Below are positions 39,991 through 52,572 of a stretch of 64,000 nucleotides of DNA, one piece after another. The notes under the pieces are model-generated. The model made no database searches and had not been told where the DNA came from. It saw only the letters and a program-made list of their open reading frames with translations. The DNA lies in contig CM040449.1 in NCBI GenBank assembly GCA_022749755.1, forward strand, positions 12,620,363 to 12,684,362. Direction: 5' to 3'. The position numbers were made by a program, and so were the translations under genes. Position 1 is the stretch's first letter. Every line of letters begins with the position of its first letter. The DNA is from Azadirachta indica (lineage: Eukaryota > Streptophyta > Magnoliopsida > Sapindales > Meliaceae).

Positions 39991-41040
39991 ATGGATGTAA
40001 TAAGGAAATGTTTTTGTAATGATGAATGTATAGTGTTTATGCACTTAATGTTTAATTATATGATGCTTGCAATACTGAATGTAAAAAAAAAAAAAAAAAA
40101 TTGACTTTTGAATGCCATGCTTGTGATGTTTCCAACACTAACACACACGTGCTTTTGATCCAAAGGTAAAAAGTTGATGCATTTGAATCCCTTGGATGCT
40201 TGCAATGTAGAATAGCAAAAAATAGATCAAATGCTATGCTTGCAATTATTCTACTTCTAACGCACATATGAGCTGAAACAAATAAATAGAACAGATCTAA
40301 AATCATTCCATATTATAAGCAATCATTGCCTTTAAATTCCCCAATCCACACATCACAATTGCCTCCAAACACAACAGCCCCATATTCACTCTAATACCAC
40401 ATCAACAACAACCACAAACTCAATTATTCTAACACCACATCAACAACAACATCATATAAATTAACACAAAAAGTATGTTTCATATTAAAAAAATATCTAA
40501 ACTCAGTCAAGTCAGACAACTGGTAAATGTACTAAAGTTTATATTTAATAGCATCATAGTTTGAATTCCAATATACAATAATCCCCCAAAAAATCGCATA
40601 TCACAAAACATTACATCAAATTAATGTTAAGAAACTGCAAAAAGTGAATCAAGACATTTTCCCTTACGTACTTGATTTACTTTATGCAATTTTTATATAA
40701 TGTAGAACCTATTGAATACAAAGCCAAAAAAATTATCCTTTTATTTAGTTGAAATATTTCCAAAAAGTAAAACAAAAATATGGAATATCATTTTTAGTTC
40801 TTCTGAGTTTGTTGGGTCACATCTACTGGTTAGAAAATGATGCATATAATTAGGTCAATAATTACTCAGGCATCAGAAGTCAGACCATGCAACTCTTAAA
40901 TTGAAAATTATTACCTGCACTCAGCTGTGAGCTATCAACACCATCATTATAGCCTTTCCTTGACCCTACAAAATATAATGTAAGTGTTTAGGTAATTATT
41001 TTCAATAAGAAAATTGTTGAAGATGAAATGCAAACATTAT
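39991..41040. other. Non-coding region between GRF pseudogene and MULE remnant
   Basis: It contains a poly(A) run at 40083-40101 and A+T-rich DNA. No coding sequence or element end is recognised. It probably includes the 3' part of the Mutator-like element, whose terminal inverted repeat I could not find. Confidence 0.4.
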
Positions 41041-41044
41041 TAAA

Positions 41045-42002
41045 TACCATATTGATATTCTTTCCCTTGGTATAATGCTTCCTTGTTGCTGATGGACAAG
41101 TTTTTCTATTATGTCCTAGTAGTTTGTAGACACCACATCTTACATCACACTTCTCTTGGTAGATGCAATAGATTCACCAATCTCCCTTCCTCTGCTTTGC
41201 TTATGTTTGCCAAGCTTTTTTTTTTTTTTTCCATAAGTGGTGGGTGTAGCTCCTCAATATTGTGAAGATCAAGCCATAAAGGCTTATATGAAAGGGGAGT
41301 GATTCTTGGACCATATGTTCCGAGATAATACTTTTGGGTCAGATAGTGATGCACATAATTACCAGTTGGCATCCTCATGTAGTTCAACACCTTTATAACA
41401 TGTTTGCATCGATAGCTAAATAATTGCCATGCGCCATAGCCACAGTTTTTGTTGTCAAGATTGACAACATAATGAGTTGATACTTCTAGCACTTCAAATA
41501 CTAGTGAAGGCCGATCAATGATGTCCAAGAACCTGCTGTGTTTTTTTGGCTCATCTAGCTTCCTTAGCACTAATGATGAGATTGGTAAATCCCATAGAAC
41601 AGCCTCTTTAAACCTTTTTCTCATTTTCTTCATCACCTTTCTTCGGATTTCCTCAATCATCGTCAGAATAGGCATCCTTTTGTGCTTATTTATCCAGCCA
41701 TTAAAAGAGTCAGTATTGTTATTAGTATTGTGATCACACTTGATACTAGGATTAAAGTATGTCTTGACTAATGTAGGGCACCAATCTTTTATAGCCAAGT
41801 ATGAGCTTCTTTGTTGTGCCTCTTAATTTCAAGCATTGCACTTTTAAAGTCTCCTTCATTAGTGCTATTTGCTGTTCTCCAGAACAACATATTCAGCAAC
41901 ATGCTAGACCACTTCTATTTGAAATTAGCATAGATATGCCTTACACAAAATCAATTAGTTGCCAATGGAAAGTGTTCAATTAAGCCTTTTAGCACTCCTT
42001 TC
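41045..42002 (-). pseudogene. Mutator-like (MULE) transposase, C-terminal fragment
   Basis: The minus strand from 42000 down reads in family order: VLKGLIEHFP, FCVRHIYANFK, LNMLFWRTANSTNEGDF, AHTWL, then a 217-residue open frame with NNNTDSFNGWINKHKRMPIL (41730-41660; relatives have NNxxESFN, so the catalytic Glu position reads Asp) and MIEEIRRKVM. A SWIM finger follows near 41450-41390 (C-G-Y...C-K-H, with the second Cys replaced by Tyr), and a degenerate CCHC knuckle RCGVYKLLGHNRKTCP near 41130-41080. Three stops occur upstream of the open frame. The fragment joins directly to the end of hAT 1 at 42003. The transposase is inactive. Confidence 0.85.
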
Positions 42003-42299
42003 TACCTGTCAAACAGGCATAAATAATCGTGCTGGGTCAGGTCAAGCCCGCTTCAAGTTTTATAAGCCTGGCATGGTCCATTAAACCCAGCCCACACAGA
42101 TCATGCTAGGCCTGTGCTTGGGCTAACCCGTGGGCCTACCACAGGCCCATTTAACTTGGTTTAAATTTAAATCAAACAAATCAAAATATTCAACACATTA
42201 GGATGGATGGAACATAAGAAGTAGCAATAGATAAATTATGCTACCACTAGGCTACTAACACTGAGTTATAGTATTATACAAAAAAAGTATATTTAACGT

Positions 42300-43640
42300 T
42301 AATTAAGTATTTAATAAATTATTTTTATATTGTCTAAATTTTATAACTATCATTAATAATATTCTAAATATAATTTCATCTTTATTAATTATTTAAGAAT
42401 AATTTTAAATTATTATACTGACATAAAATAATTTTACAATCTAAATTATTTTAAATTATAAAATTATTTTATATGATATAAAATTCTCCAAAATAAAAAG
42501 TATACTAATCAAAATTTCAAATATCACAAACTTAATGCTAAAAGTTAATAAAATTATGAAAATAAAAAATTTTATACATAACATTAACAATTATTCAAGT
42601 AATTTATATTTGTAAAAAATATTGTTGCTTGCTGTAACAAATGATTATGGAGAAAAGATAGAATAGTGGGGGCAAATTATGTCATTTTTAGATTTTAAGA
42701 TTTAAAATTTATATAATAATTTAATTTTACAACGATCTCTATTCAACTTAATATAAATTTTTGAAAAATATTAAATTTATTGATTTAAATATATATTTAA
42801 AGTATTTAACAAAAATTAGATTCCATAATTATATTTTTATTTATTATTAAAAATATATTAACAATTTTTAATTTTTCATTAAATCTCATAATATAAATGG
42901 AATTTATTATATTTTGTAATAAGAATAAATTAATTTTTCATACATAAAATCATCATTTCACATATCATCAAAATAACATTATAAAAGTAAATATTTAATT
43001 TTTCACAAAATAATTAATGAAAATAAAATAAGTGATACTAATCATCAATTTAATAATCAACAATTATTATTTATTAATTACAAATAAAATATAATATCAT
43101 CACAAATAAAATATAGTAATTCAATATTAAATCTAAAAAATTAATTAAAAACAACTAATATAATGTAATGACTGATCACATTCACACTTGGTTATAAATT
43201 AAGATAATGTAAAGACATTTATACATGTAACTATTGCTTAAAATTAATAATTAAAATGTAAAATTTCAATTTTAAAATTTGAGATTAAAATGACAATTTA
43301 ATTTAATATTATTAAATTATATATTGCAGGAGATTTAGAAAAAAAATAATGCAATAGTAATAATAAATTATTAATATTTTAGTTATAATTAATAATTAAT
43401 TAATTATAAAATTGTAAAGAGCAACATTTTACAACAATAATTCAATAAAGAATTGAAAATATATAATGTAATGACTGATCACATTCACTCAGTTATAATT
43501 AACATAATATAAAGACATTTATACATGTAATCATTGCTTAAAGTTCAATTGTTAAAACGTTAAATTTTAATTTTAAAGTTAAAATACTTATAATTATTTA
43601 ATATTATTTTATTATATTTTGAATTTATTTTGAACTATTT
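42300..43640. other. A+T-rich non-coding interior of hAT 1
   Basis: No coding sequence. It contains the direct repeat pair at 43160-43620. Confidence 0.6.
43160..43620. repeat. Pair of direct repeats about 170 bp long, 300 bp apart
   Basis: Both copies carry TAATGTAATGACTGATCACA near 43160 and 43465, then AAAGACATTTATACATGTAA and ATTGCTTAAA, in the same order with about 10-15% differences by eye. Confidence 0.8.
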
Positions 43641-44619
43641 GGGTTCAGCCTATTTGAGACTTTGAGTAAAGACTGTAGCTTACTACTACATTCTCTGCAG
43701 AATTGACTAATTGCAAGCCTAGCCTTTTGGCCCTACTCAATACTTAGTAGTCATATCATATACCTATTAGCATAACCTTTATCCATAATCCATAATCCAA
43801 ACCCACCACTACATAAAAACCCATCTCGTACCTATGGTTCTTACAAAAATTACAACAAAGTAAAGCCACAAAGACAAATCCCTAATATTTTTTCCTTTGT
43901 CTACCTTCCTTCATCTTTACAAGAATCAGTGAATTATAAAAAAGCCATAAATGCTCTTTAATCTCTTTCGTCTCTCTCTACTCTTTGACTCTTTCTTTTT
44001 GTAGTTAACCAATTGCACAAAACAAAAGCTTTCTCTTGCAAAGTTAATCTGCTGATTTTGTCTCTCATCTGTTGCAGCTTTGAATCGATTATAGTGGAGA
44101 TTTCAAGCTGATTTTTGTGGTAAATATTACTACTTTGCTGGTTTGCTTCAATGCTCTACCACCACAATATATATGATAATTAATGTCATTGTTTATGAGA
44201 CAAAACAGTTTGTAGCCATTCATTGCCCGTCACCGAATGAATGAATCATCTAGTACCATTTAAGTTGGGTCAAAGCATTCATATTTTAGATATTAATTAA
44301 AATTTATACTCCAATATTCTATTAAATGTCTCTTAATCTACATGTATTTGAGTATTTCTTTTTTGCCTAATCCCTCTTTTCTTAATTGCATCTTTGGAAG
44401 AAATTCATTGGCTGCTCAATTTTTTTATTGGCTTCACGTAGTTGGCCTCTTTGGATCCACCATCAGTAATGCCTATTATGTGAGCACCTAATTGTTGCAC
44501 TCGTTCATTTTTTCAATATTTTCAGTTATCATCATCACCTATATCTCTCCGTGTATGCTTATAATCTTTCTACTCACTTATCAATATTTAGAAACCTAAC
44601 AGTAATCGATTTGATTTTC

Positions 44620-44813
44620 GAATGATTTGTTGTTTTATATTTGGATAATTGAATATTGTTGGTTGAATTGTTCCAGAAGGATAATTAAATCATGTGTTTG
44701 ATCCAACATCTCATTTGAATGATCTATTGTTTTGTATTTGGATAATTAGATGTAGTTGGTTGAATTGTTCTATATGGATAATCAAATTATGTGTTTGATC
44801 TAACATCCCATTT
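44620..44813. repeat. 97-bp tandem duplication inside hAT 1
   Basis: Copies 44620-44716 and 44717-44813 both begin GAATGAT and share TTTGGATAATT, GTTGGTTGAATTGTTC and GTGTTTGATC, with about ten differences. Confidence 0.9.
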
Positions 44814-45415
44814 GTTTGTATTTTAGTGTTAAGGCATAATAAAATTACTGTTGTTTTTTTTTTTTTTTTTTTTTTTTGAGAAAACAGAGACGAAGTAGTT
44901 TCTAAAACTGGGATAGGGGAAGGAAAATGTGCAGTGAACCAAGTAAAATAATATGTCGTTTTAGTTTTTAAAGTTTAGAGAACAAAAAGAGGAGTGGGGC
45001 CAATTACATTAATTTATATGTGGTTTTAGTTTTAAAATTTATAGAACCAAAAAGTGTACAGAATAGGTGTTGGGGGGAGCAATAAATATTTTAGTTGTTT
45101 TTATTGAAGGCAAAGAGAGGCAGGTTGGTGACATTGAAGAGTGCATGCATTGGATTCAAATATTTAGTTTTGGCCTTAAATTATGACTTCAAGCACATTC
45201 TTCTAACTTGAAGTCAATAGATACCTTAGATTATTATAATAGTTAATTTGATATTCATGTGAAGAAGAGTATAATAATGTTGATAATCTAAAATTATTTT
45301 CTTTCTTATTAATTCCTTTAACTTACTAGATTTATTCATCTACTATAATTATTTATCGATGTGTTTTGTATTTGTGTCTCAGGTAATCGACTCATTAAGT
45401 TATTTTTTTGAAACC

Positions 45416-47290
45416 ATGGCATCTGGACAAGATTTTTCAATTGTAATTAGTTCTTCTTTTGCATCTTCTTTTAGTTCCAAAAAGACTAGAACATCAATTA
45501 TTTAGGAGTATTTTACATTAGAGTCTTAATCCAATTCCTCTAGGCAAATTGAAAATAATGTTATTTGTAAGTTATGTAAGAAACCCCTAAGTTATTCAAC
45601 ATCAAGTAGAACTGGACATTTGAAACGACATGCTGAAAAATGTAGCTAATTACATACTCCCTTAGCTAACCGTACACAATCTCAAGTTGCATCCAATACT
45701 TTTGGGGACACTGCTTTTAGATGCACACATCAAAACATAAGAGAAGGGATAGCTAAATGGATTGGGTCAAGCAAATTACCTTTCACTTTAGTAGAAGACA
45801 AAAGGGATAGAAAAAATTTATACAAAGTTATGTTCAACCTTCTTTTAAATTAGTTCCAAGAAATACATGTAGGAGTGATTGTATTAAATTATTTCATCAA
45901 GTCAAACAAAATTTGATTGCATCTTTTCCAACATTTGGGAGTGTTGTTTTTGTTACTTCTGATTGTTGGATTGGATATAATTGTTTAAGTTATATTTGTG
46001 TTACTTCGCATTATATTGATGAAAATTAGATGTTGCAAAAAAGAATTATTGCTTTCTATGAATTAGAATATCCACATAATGCTTTTGCCATTTTTAATGC
46101 AATTATGAGTGTTTTTAGAGAATATGAAATAGTTGATAAAATTTGTAGCATTACTTTTGATAATGCATCTACAAATAATTCTGCTATTGACATATTTAAA
46201 AATAGTATAACACCTGCACGTGGTTTAAAATATTTTCATTTGAGATGTCGTTGTCATATAATTAATTTGATTATGCAAGATGGTTTAAGTTTCATTAATC
46301 ATCATATAGAGAAAAAATTAGAGATGCACTGCAACATATTGGATCACATGATTCTAGACGACAAGAGTTTAATGCTACTTTAACATATAGTGGATTATAG
46401 TCTAAACGATTCATGCTTGATATAAAAACTCGTTGGAATTCAACTTTTTAATGTTAAAAGCTTTTGTTAATTATAATAATGTAATTACTATTGATTAGAA
46501 TATGGCATTTACTTTTATGAACTTTTTAGAAACATTTTATAATGCAACATTGTTATGTTCACATGTTTATTCTCCTACTTCATATTATGTTTTGAATAAT
46601 TTACATGATATTTATTATACTTTTGCTTGTTATAGAGGAGATGATGAGTTTAAAAGTTTGTTCTGTTATGAAAGAGAAATTCAAAAAATATTGGAAGGAT
46701 ATTTCGAAATTATTTGTATATATAGTAATGATGGATCCTCAAATAAACCTTTTTGGTGCAAATGAATTAGTAAAAGAAATTTCAAAAAATTTGGGTATAG
46801 ATGATAACGACATGGATTTGGAAAAATCCTTAGATAATATTTGCATGCAATATTAGAATATGGTAGGAAAAAATACACAAACCTATGAATGTAGTAAAGA
46901 ACCTGTAGCCGATACTACTTTATGGAAAATTTTGAGTAATGTCACTAAAAGTAGTTCTCGTAGTTTTTATGAATTAGGAAATTATATTTCTATTGATTAT
47001 TGTAATTTATTGACTCTCAAAGAAAAAAGGAATTTTGATATTTTGCAATGGTGGAAAACAAACGAAAAGATTTTTCCTGTGCTTTCCATCATGACTCATG
47101 ATTTACTAACTCCTTTAGTATCCACGGTTGCATTAGAATTTGCTTTTGTGCAGGGTGAGGTGCTGGATGAACGAAGATCAAGATTATCACCAGAAGTCTT
47201 AGATTGCTTGATATGCTTGAAAGATTGAGAGGATGTAGGATACGAAATTTCAAACACAAGTGATGAAATGGAAATAGATGATGAAAATTA
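45416..47290 (+). pseudogene. hAT 1 transposase, broken
   Basis: The ATG at 45416 starts MASGQDFSIVISSSFASSF. A BED zinc finger follows: C-K-L-C near 45568 and HLKRHAEKC near 45616-45645. The RNase H-like catalytic region is readable at 46030-46383 (SITFDNASTNNSAIDIFK, LRCRCHIINLIMQDG). The hATC dimerisation domain ends the protein: DILQWWKTNEKIFPVL near 47036, STVALEFAF near 47119, LDERRSRLSPEVL near 47165 and LICLKD at 47211. Stops at 45504, 45648 and elsewhere, plus frameshifts between the segments, prevent a full protein. The order and spacing match plant ZBED/RICESLEEPER-type transposases. Confidence 0.85.
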
Positions 47291-48058
47291 GTTGTAATTT
47301 TATTTTGTACTCTACTATAGTGTATAGTGATGGGTGAAGTGCAAATAATAGATAGTTTAATAGGTGCCAACCTAGTTGGGATGTACTAAAACTATACTGA
47401 TGCAAGTTCACCTATTTTATTTCGTAATTATAATCATAATTAATGCAAGTTTGGGTTTTTTGGTTCATTTTTACATCACAAAAATGTTCAAATTTAAAAT
47501 ATTCATAAAAATAAATGATATAATTATTTGTAGATTATATCAAAACTTTAAATATTCATCAAAAATTAAAATAACAATCAAAATGTCTAAATTACAAAAA
47601 TAAATTGATGGGAAGAAGATTTGTTGACTTTTAATTTTATTTGTATAAAAATTAAAATATTAGTACAAAATGCAAGGTTTGGCCAATGGGTAGGATTGAT
47701 GATCAATTTTAAAAATTATTAATTCTGGTTTATCTTATTAATTAACAATAAAAAAAACAAATGAAAATCACAAAATCAAGATTTAAAATGTCATTGCAGT
47801 GTAGTATGTATTGTATTATTTTAGAATCAGTTCCTTAAAATAAAAAAAAAGAAGATAAATCAAGAATTAGAAGCATTCAGTAAAACAGGTCAAGTGGGCT
47901 CTTCAACCCGTTAGTGGCCATGGGCCAGCCCAAGACAGCATGGGCCCGTGGGCTGGCATAGCCCATTATGGGCATATGCTCAGCCCAACCTATGGGCTTG
48001 GCACTTCGGCCTAGCATAGTCCGACTATAAAGTCGGCCTAACCCATTTGTCACCTCTA

Positions 48059-48249
48059 GCTTCAAGTTAGAGCACTCAACCCCAAATTTTCTTCTAAACT
48101 CATCTACAACAATCTGAATACGAATGTTAGGTGCTGCCGTAAAAATTGCTTTAAATTTATTAGCAATCCATGTCGAAGTAGCTTCTTTAATTCTTCTCTG
48201 TCTTTCATTGGTATGCTGATTATTCAATGTCTTTATCTTGTATACTAAC
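48059..48249 (-). pseudogene. MULE transposase, middle fragment stranded between two hAT elements
   Basis: The minus strand reads LVYKIKTLNNQHTNERQRRI, KEATSTWIANKFKAIF and VVDEFRRKFGVECSNLKL. This corresponds to the end of the MuDR DNA-binding region and the following linker. It joins in register with 52573-52700 across hAT 2. On its other side hAT 1 begins, and the next MULE residues found (VLKGLIEHFP at 42000) lie well downstream in the family. The central core with the first catalytic Asp is therefore absent. Confidence 0.85.
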
Positions 48250-49139
48250 TAGTGTTACCAATTTTCCCTATAGGGCTGGGAGCAAAACTCGTTTGGGCAG
48301 AAGAACGAGGTTAAGAGTATAGGGGAATTAGGCTTGAGATAGAGACAAAAGCCTATCCCTACTTTCAAATCAGGCTGTGGATTGGGATTACAAGTCCTCA
48401 CCCACCTTGGTCCGTTTCCTTATTAATTGAATTCCAAAAATTCCATTTTTTTCTTTCCAAATCAATTAGCCCAAAAACCTAATTTCTCTCTTTTTAAATT
48501 TTAATTAGTTTCTTTAAGTTACAAATAAGAAAATTTTAATTAAAACAAAAAAACCCTAAATCAAAAAATCGTATTCTCTTTTCTTTCAATTTACACAAAC
48601 TTAATGCACACCGCTTTTTGATCATTATTTCACTGAGCAATGAAAGAATATCTCGAATCTTTGAGTGAGTATGTTTTTAATTGATTTCAACTTCTATTGT
48701 TTCTATAAATTTTGCTTCTAGTTTTGATTTACTAAATTAATCTTTTATGAGCAATTTTTGTGCCAATTTTGGTAAATGGGAAATGGGCCTTGAAGGGGTA
48801 GGTTAGGAGGGTTTGTTTTGGGTGATGAACACAAACAAATGTTGCAATTGTGTTGATTATCTATTACTGGCTGTCATTTTAGTTGGTTTCAATGACCTGA
48901 TTGTAAGAGACAAAGAGATGCCACAAGCACATTTATTTACAATAGAAGTTATAATATAGTATAGATATATGTCTCAAGAAATTTAGCTCATTTTTATAGC
49001 ATAAAGTCAACAAATTTTAAATTATGTATATATGTGTCATTGGGGGTTGGAAATTGTATTATTATGTTCTTTACTCTTTCGAAATTATTAGTGGTTTCGA
49101 GTTGTAAATTAAATGTATATATTTATATGAATTTAGCCT

Positions 49140-49450
49140 ATTTCCTGTTATTTTGCTACTATTTTTACAACAAAAAATAACAGTCTATTTACTGCTATTT
49201 CTTTCCCTTTTTGCTATTTTACAGTAATAAATAATAGTTTATTTACTGTTGTTTTTTTGTTGTTTTGCAGTAAAACCGGCAGCAAATAGGTTGTTATTTC
49301 TGCTACTCTCTAGCAACAAACAATAGCTTATTTACTGCTATTTCTTTGCTATTTTGCAGTAAAACCAAAAATAAATATGCTATTTTTTGCTGTTTTGCAG
49401 CCAAGAGGCTGCAGTTTATTGGCTGCTATTTTTTTGCTTCAAAACAGCAA
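49140..49450. repeat. Subterminal degenerate repeats of hAT 2
   Basis: About four to five copies, spaced roughly 60-75 bp apart, of a unit containing ATTTACTGCTATTTCTTTGC and TTTTGCAGTAAAACC. Clustered subterminal motifs of this kind are typical binding sites for hAT transposases. Confidence 0.7.
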
Positions 49451-49567
49451 AGAAAAATACAATTTTTTAACTTTTATTTTTCTATTTTGATTCTTTTTGT
49501 GTTGTACTTAATTTTTGCCTTTATTTCATGTTGTATTTAATTAATATTGATTCTCATTTTGTAAGAA

Positions 49568-51407
49568 ATGATATCAAGTGAAGAGCCTTAATTATTAGAT
49601 GTTGTAGACGATGATTCAGTGAATAATGATAATTCTACAAAAGGTAAAGGAAGATTAAGGTCCATTGTGTAGGAATATTTGGATGGCATTGATAGTGATG
49701 GGATTGGTAAAGTAGTATGCAAGTATTGTAAAAGTAAGTTGGTGGCATAGAGTACATATGGTATAAGACATTTACATGGTCACATGAAAGCATGTATCAT
49801 GCTAAAGTAAAAGGAAATAACTAGCTATTCAAAGAAGTTGAAGGTGGTGAAGGATGGAGAAAGATACAAAAGTGGACATTTTTAAGTTTGATCCTAATGT
49901 AACTAGGAAAATGATAGCTAAGTTGACTATTGTACATTAGTGCCCTCTTAGTTGTATAGACCATGAATATTTAGAATAGCTATCACAACGGATATGTGGA
50001 CACATGGATCATAAACAATGAGATATATGGCAATTAATGGGCATTTTATTGATGGTTCTTGGGTCTTGCATGGGAAAATCTTAAGGTAACTATTTTAATT
50101 ATGTATACATTCAAATTTTAATTTATTTAATTATTTTTCATTATGATAATCACTATAAAACTTTTTTTTATGATTTTTTGTGTAGGTTCATGTGTGTCAA
50201 ATATTCACACATTGGCTATACATTATGTTATGGATTATTTAATGCCTTAGTGGATCTCAATATTGATCGAAAAGTATTTACTGTTACTGTTGATAATTGT
50301 TCTAGTAATGATCACATGGTTGTATTTTTGTTGGAGAAACTTAATAAGAGTGATTTGATCATGAATGAGAGATTATTTCATATTCGTTGTACTACGCATA
50401 TCTTAAATTTAATTGTTAAGGATGGTTTGTCTATTTTTAGTAGTACAATTATTAAAATTTGTGATAGTGTATCATATTTGAGAATAATAGCTAAAAAAAG
50501 GAAAAAAATCTGAGTTGCTCGTAGGATCAATATTGTATGTATTAAAGAGTTGGTACTTGATTGTGCAATTAGGTAAAACTCTACCTATTTGATGATTTCT
50601 ATTGCCTTCAAATATAAGCTGTGTTTGTTAGATTAAAGTTACTTAAAACAAATTATAGAAGTTTGCCAAGTGAGGAAAGATAAAAATTGATTCAAATATT
50701 GGCAAATATTTGAAGCCATTTTATAATGTTACACAGATATTTTTGGATACAATGTAACAACATCTATTTTTTTTGTGTGTGCATATTTATGATATTAGGT
50801 TGTTATTGATTGAGTGGCTTAAATCTTCCTACGAAGAGATTAGAAAAATGGCAAATGTCATGATAGATAAATTTGAAAAATATTTGAAAGATGCAAATAG
50901 GATTTTAGCGATGGCCACTATAATAGATTCAAGATATAAGATGAAATTGATTGAGTACTATTTTCCTATAATATATGGTGATGATGTATCATTTTAGGTT
51001 AAGAGAGTTCATAATCTTTGTTTTGATTTAATTAAAGATTCTAAATTGAAGTTTAAATTACAAGATTCTTTTAGTTCTAGTGTTAGTAATACTTCACATT
51101 TTATCTCTCATTTTTAGTGCAATATATTGAGAGACAAGCTGCGCATAGGTTGGGATTTAGAAAGTTTGTAGATTCTGATGTGATTGAGCATAAAAAGACT
51201 GAGTTCCAATCATAGATGGATGATGGGATATTGGTTGATTTCGATAGTTTTGATATTATGAGTTGGTGGAAGTTAAATCAATTTAAATATCCTTTGTTGT
51301 CTACTACGATTGTTAGAGATATATTGACAATCCTGATGTCTATATTTGATTCTGAGTCTACTTTCAGTACGGGTGGTAGAGTTGAGAGCCCACATTGTAA
51401 TAGATAA
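49568..51407 (+). pseudogene. hAT 2 transposase, broken
   Basis: The ATG at 49568 begins MISSEEP. A BED finger follows with CKYCKSKLVA (about 49720) and HLHGHMKAC (about 49770-49796). The catalytic region reads FTVTVDNCSSNDHMVVFLLE and FHIRCTTHILNLIVKDG at 50280-50430. A DUF4413-like segment reads KMANVMIDKFEKYLKDANRI and DSRYKMKLIEYYF at 50845-50965. The hATC region SFDIMSWWKLNQFKYPLLST with STFSTGGRVES closes it at 51245-51390. Several TAG/TAA stops occur, for example in the BED linker. The family is distinct from hAT 1 in sequence, so these are independent insertions. Confidence 0.85.
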
Positions 51408-52263
51408 TATCCTCGATACAGTTAAGACTTTGATGTACACTCAAATTTGGTTACATATATGTATAAAATATTTTATATTATAATTTTAAAATATTTTATA
51501 TTACAATTTTTGGTTTATATTTTTTTATTTTACAATTTTTTTCTACTTTTTTTTTCTTTGAAATAGATCAAAATCCTATTTTAACTTCCATTGAAGATGC
51601 CACAAGCACATTTTTGTTTGTGTATTTTTTTTCCACTTTGTTTTTATAGGTTAATGAAACAACTTGAAGGATTTGTGTTTGCCTAAATGAAGAGTTAGAC
51701 TTAGTGGAACTTTTTTTTATTTACATTTGACTATATTTTCTTCCATTGTTATAATCTTTTGAAGGCATGAACTAAAAGTACTTTTGTTTAATATATGATT
51801 CTGAACTCAGAATATTATGGTTTATAGATATCAATTAGTAGTGGATAAGTTAAGTAAATTAATTTCTTACAGGTGCCTATGTAAGAGAAATTAAAAACAA
51901 ATGAATATATTAGTATACAGAAAATTCCATTAATTTATTTGTAAATGAAAAGATAATAACTTATAGGCCATATAGATTATTTATTTAACCAACTAAACTG
52001 AATGTAAAGTCAACTTTCTTATTTGTCACAAGTCAAATTAGTTTGAATATTTGCACTATTATTATTTTCATAGCCAAATAGCAAACTGTAATTTATGAAA
52101 AGAATATTAATACGAAGAAAATAAGAAAATAGTACATGTTAATTTTGATAGAATAATAATGAAATTCAAATTTAATTTGAAAGCAATTATAAGATAATTG
52201 TGCAAAATGATACAATGTAAGTTTCTCATACACTTAATTAAGTAATACCTTATTAAAGTTAAT

Positions 52264-52340
52264 AAATAAGTGGCTTGGTAGATAATGGTGTTATGATTCT
52301 CCTTGAAGTCATAACTTCAAATCCTCAAAGCTGCAACATT
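52264..52340 (+). repeat. tRNA-like SINE head inside hAT 2
   Basis: A pol III A box TGGCTTGGTAG (52271-52281; one mismatch to TRGCNNAGYNG) is followed 43 bases later by a B box ACTTCAAATCC (52314-52324; 9 of 11 to GGTTCRANYCC). The spacing equals that of tRNA genes and tRNA-derived SINEs. No tRNA cloverleaf closes around it, so a decayed SINE is more likely than a tRNA gene. Confidence 0.45.
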
Positions 52341-52572
52341 TCCTTAATGTTTTGAAGTCAAATTGCGTCAATCAAATAGGGCCAGGGCTGTGACATTTTC
52401 TTTAATGTTTTAAAGTTAAAAGGAGTTGGCCAAATGGGTTCTAATAAGGCTAGGGATCCTCGAACTAGTCCTCGTCCTAAACTGGGGATGGGGATCTATA
52501 ACACAACTAGGGATGAGGATGGAGAATGGAGGTCCTTGGCCTGTCTCCAACCTATTGCCATCCCTAATGTTA

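Larger units (their letters stand above)
42003..48058 (+). mobile_element. hAT element 1, inserted in the MULE (about 6.06 kb)
   Basis: The ends are TACCTGTCAAACAGG on the left and, read inward from the right, TAGAGGTGACAAATGGG. These are imperfect inverted repeats of the usual plant hAT type (TAG-GGTG-CAAA). Both ends are followed by GC-rich subterminal text with many GGGCC/GGCCC words. A broken hAT transposase lies at 45416-47290. There is no matching 8-bp target duplication, and the flanking MULE pieces are not contiguous in the protein, so sequence was lost at this junction. Confidence 0.75.
48258..52564 (+). mobile_element. hAT element 2, inserted in the MULE (about 4.3 kb) with 8-bp target duplication
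   Basis: Right end GGGATGGCAATAGG (read inward) and left region TAGGGCTGGGAGC resemble each other imperfectly. The left end has about 13 extra bases outside the TAGGG motif. Flanking 8-mers are TAGTGTTA (48250-48257) and TAATGTTA (52565-52572), 7 of 8 identical. The MULE coding text on the two sides (RIHAPSTFDGLT | LVYKIKTLNN) is continuous once the element and one duplication copy are removed. Subterminal DNA is GC-rich with GGGGATGGGGATC words. A broken transposase lies at 49568-51407. Confidence 0.85.

Noticed and set aside
52271..52324. Functional tRNA gene
   Set aside because: The A and B boxes are present, but no acceptor stem or anticodon stem can be paired and there is no T-run terminator close by. 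A SINE remnant is more likely.
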